From: Nemertoderma westbladi
Lineage: Eukaryota > Xenacoelomorpha > Nemertodermatida > Nemertodermatidae
NCBI GenBank assembly: GCA_032718475.1
Contig: JAUCBJ010003064.1
Location: 1 to 32,887 of the forward strand
DNA: 32,887 nt
Direction of reading: 5' to 3'
A program made the position numbers and the translations under genes. Within the stretch, counting starts at the first letter, position 1, and every line of letters begins with the position of its first letter. Of this stretch, positions 30,484 to 32,887 are shown one piece after another. The notes under the pieces are model-generated. The model did not search any database and was not told the origin of the DNA. It was given only the letters and a program-made list of their open reading frames with translations.

Positions 30484-31895
30484 GGTCGCTGAACAGTAAC
30501 CCACAGATGTTGTGTTCTCTTTGATCTGGCATTTCGGAAGATATGTATATGTGTCGGTAGTTTCTTCTTTGATGCCACAGAGTGTCCATCCCATGATGGT
30601 GCGCTCTGCATAGAAACCGTCATCCGGTTTTACAAATAGGGCGATGTCTCCAGTTGGTATATGTAATTACGGTGTATCGAGTCCGATTAATAGCGTGATT
30701 CTGTTCACGTCCAACGGTGGGCATCGTAGATCAACATCATCCCGATCTAACTGTATGAGGGGTGCGTATTCGGATGATTGTCGGAATCGCACTCTGAGAT
30801 CGGTATGCACCAGAGCATTTTTAATCATTAGTTTGACTGCTTCGTAGCCTTTCATAACTCCTTCCATCCTGAGTTGTACCTCCCTGTACTCCACTTCTTT
30901 ATGGTCGGTTATAGTCTGTATGGGCCGCTTGCAGGGTTCATAGTCTAGGCCTAGTTGTTTGAGGAAATCCCTGTCTATGATAGTTCCGTCCGACCCATTG
31001 TCCAGGAACGCGAGTGTTGTTAAGGATTTTCCGACCCCTTGGATTCTTACCGGAATCACTTTGGCGAAGACCATATAACGGCGATTTATTAAATTGACTG
31101 TGGCTGATATGCTGGTCATGTGTGATACGTCAGCGGTGGTCTTGAACGGATTGGTTTCTCTCCGCTGAATCGTCCGGATACCCTTGGAGACGTGATTCAT
31201 TTCTCTTCTCCGTTTGGATTCGATACGGATCGGTAGGGTGGTGAAATCGAAGTTTGCAGGAATGTGGAGGAGTGTATGATGACGTAGGTCGTTACAGACT
31301 GCGCAGCATGACCTTTGGTCGCAATCCCGCATGTAGTGACCTGTTCCAAGACACCGGAAGCATCCTCGGTGTTTCATTATTGCCTCGAAGCATGGAACGA
31401 GTTTGGCGAACTGAAATTTTCTGCAGAATTCTACCTTGTGTTTCTCCCCGCAGAAGAGACTTAGAAGGGAGGTTGTGGTGCCTTCCCTCTCGGGTGCCCA
31501 ATTCGCTAGATAGCACGCCCATTCCTCAGCCGATGTCGGTTCCTCATAGTCCTCGTCATCAGAATCCTCAGCCATGGTGATGGCATTCGTACTCACCGGA
31601 GTAGGGCGGAATCTTGGGTTTGGAGCGGGTGCCCTGCTCTGGTAATTGCTCTTCATCCCATCCAATTTGGAGAGACTCTGTTTGGAGAACATGAGGTTGT
31701 TCATATCCTCTGATATATCTTCTATGAATGCCGACATTTCGAGGAAACTAGGATCCCGATCCGGGTGTCTGCATCTGAGATCAACACATTTATATGCCCA
31801 TTTGCTTTGCAACCATCCGGGGAATTTCCGGGCAATCTGTCGGAGGTTTAAGATGTTGTTTACTTGTTCCTCCTTGTTCAATGGTTTTGAAAGTA
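30484..31895 (-). pseudogene. Pao gag C-terminus and protease, broken
   Basis: Reading on the minus strand, the frame re-enters after a shift near 31,885-31,895 and runs 404 codons. Its zinc-binding motifs are CFRCLGTGHYMRDC (CCHC) and CAVCNDLRHHTLLH (CCHH), as in BEL/Pao gag. The aspartic protease follows, with LAFLDNGSDGTIIDRDFL; the usual D-S/T-G is D-N-G here. A TAA (30664-30666) comes after LLIGLDTP. The frame then continues with LHIPTGDIALFVKPDDGFY and IMGWTLCGI up to the copia insertion. Downstream of that the next Pao codons belong to the RNase H end, so the RT domain is missing. Confidence 0.85.
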
Positions 31896-32887
31896 TAATA
31901 AGCGTCTTTCATTCAGTCCGAAAACTCTTGGATATTCTGTGGGTCCCCTAGGGATCCAGCGTCCTGTATCAGTTTTTCAAGCGTCTTATTGATTATAGTT
32001 CCGATGTTACCATATCTCTTATCTAGAGTTTTCCACGCATCGTGGTACGCTTCATGAGATCCTCCTTCGAAACATTTAACGATTCGACGTGGTTTGTCAC
32101 CCAGGTATTGAGATAAATATACCAGTTTTTGCGCGTCGGTTATATCCGTTGATCCGATCTGAGCAAAGAACCGTTTTTTAAATCCAAGATAATCAACGGG
32201 GTCTCCCTCGAAGGTACGGATCTCCATCTTGGGCATAGCTAGGCGGTTCTCTAATGCTCGGATGATGCCGACGTCGTCTGAACTAGGATGACTAGGAGGG
32301 TTATAGTTACTAACGCTTTCTCCCATACATGATGGATCGATAAGAGGTGGAGTTTTAATAATGACGCGGTTACGGATTTTCAGGGTGGACGTGAATGGAT
32401 TATTGGATCGAGGGGTGGCGTCCCGTTCCGAGTCCCTTTCAGGCTCGTACTGGGGAACGCTCGGTGCCATAGGGTTGGAAGGGAAATAGGGTTCCTCGTC
32501 TTTAAGCGTAACCGGTGGTGGATGGAATGCCGGTGCTTGTGCCGATAATGTGGACCGTATAATTGGCGGAAACTCGGGTTTCGGAGGTTTCACAGCCTGT
32601 GGCGTAAATTACTTTTCTAATTCCGGGACCGGGATTGGTTCATAGTCCTGTTCTATACCCCTTTCCCAGTCCTCGTATAGTTGAAGGTCCCGTTCTATGA
32701 GTGCAGCTTCGTAGTCTGCGAGTTTAGCAATATCCGCATTCTTTTTGTGAATAAGAATCGCTTGGGCCTCGGCATTTCGTTTACGCATTTCGGCCTCTTG
32801 TTTCCGTATTTCGGCCTGTTGTTCGGCCTCTACTTTACGCATTTCGGCCTCTTGTTTCCGTATCTCGGCCTGTATTTCAGCCTCCTG
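31896..32887 (-). pseudogene. Pao gag N-terminal part, partial at window edge
   Basis: The frame is open from the window edge through a highly charged coiled coil (EAEIRKQEAEMRKVEAEQQ and similar). It is interrupted by a TAA at 32609-32611 (after PVPELEK) and continues with a proline-rich segment. A DUF1759-like gag domain follows (MEIRTFEGDPVDYLGFKKRF, LVYLSQYLGDKPRRIVKCFE). It ends at EFSD followed by TGA (about 31,913), where a tryptophan would be expected. The true start lies outside the window. Confidence 0.82.
32428..32450 (-). other. GNRA-tetraloop hairpin motif, gag copy
   Basis: In element sense: CGAG CCT [GAAA] GGG A CTCG, identical to LTR copies b and c. It is read as Y-E-P-E-R-D-S-E in gag. 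Confidence 0.75.

Larger units (their letters stand above)
19351..32887 (-). mobile_element. BEL/Pao LTR retrotransposon, inserted in LINE copy 3 (5' end outside window)
   Basis: On the minus strand the order is gag (coiled coil, DUF1759-like domain, zinc knuckles), aspartic protease, [RT lost; copia inserted], RNase H end, H2C2 domain, integrase with C-terminal domain, a third ORF, polypurine tract and 3' LTR. This is the BEL/Pao order plus an extra ORF in the env position. There are multiple stops and frameshifts. The 5' LTR, primer site and gag N-terminus lie beyond 32,887. A copia element occupies 25,216-30,479. Confidence 0.9.

Overview
The window is animal nuclear DNA. It has spliced coding exons, non-LTR and LTR retrotransposons, and a copia primer-binding site that matches the 3' end of an animal initiator tRNA-Met. 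The style of the receptor and of the LINE 3' ends suggests a lophotrochozoan such as a mollusc, but that is inference. There are no operons, Shine-Dalgarno sites or CRISPR arrays.

Left part (1-15,119, + strand host gene): two phase-matched exons (1770-2028 and 14854-15119) encode TM4-TM5 and TM6-TM7 of a rhodopsin-class GPCR. The upstream intron carries a nearly perfect 60-bp tandem array that runs off the window edge. The 12.8-kb intron between the exons holds a 67-bp minisatellite (~30 copies), an EN-RT LINE on the minus strand, a triplicated 36-bp repeat, a fold-back element, a second LINE fragment, an intronic 225-codon ORF with a TATA-like box, a 5'-truncated copy of the first LINE family and a CR1/L2-like LINE tail.

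Middle (15,120-19,350): simple repeats lie 3' of the GPCR. They are followed by a badly decayed minus-strand retroelement that encodes a reverse transcriptase joined to a C-terminal nuclease-like domain, then a 30-bp minisatellite, then a third copy of the first LINE family.

Right part (19,351-32,887 and beyond): a BEL/Pao LTR retrotransposon on the minus strand sits inside LINE copy 3. Its 3' LTR is 1,374 bp with internal subrepeats and is preceded by a polypurine tract. It has lost its RT domain, carries several stops and frameshifts, and has a long extra ORF with CCHC-type zinc fingers between integrase and the 3' LTR. A much better preserved Ty1/copia element (5,264 bp, 141-bp LTRs, one uninterrupted 1517-codon gag-pol) lies within it, flanked by GATC on both sides. 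The insertion order is therefore LINE, then Pao, then copia.

The most unusual signal is a ~20-nt hairpin with a GNRA tetraloop. It occurs seven times, always in sense orientation to the Pao element and only inside it: four times in the LTR and once each in gag, pol and the third ORF. It lies in two different reading frames, and its sequence variants mostly preserve the fold.
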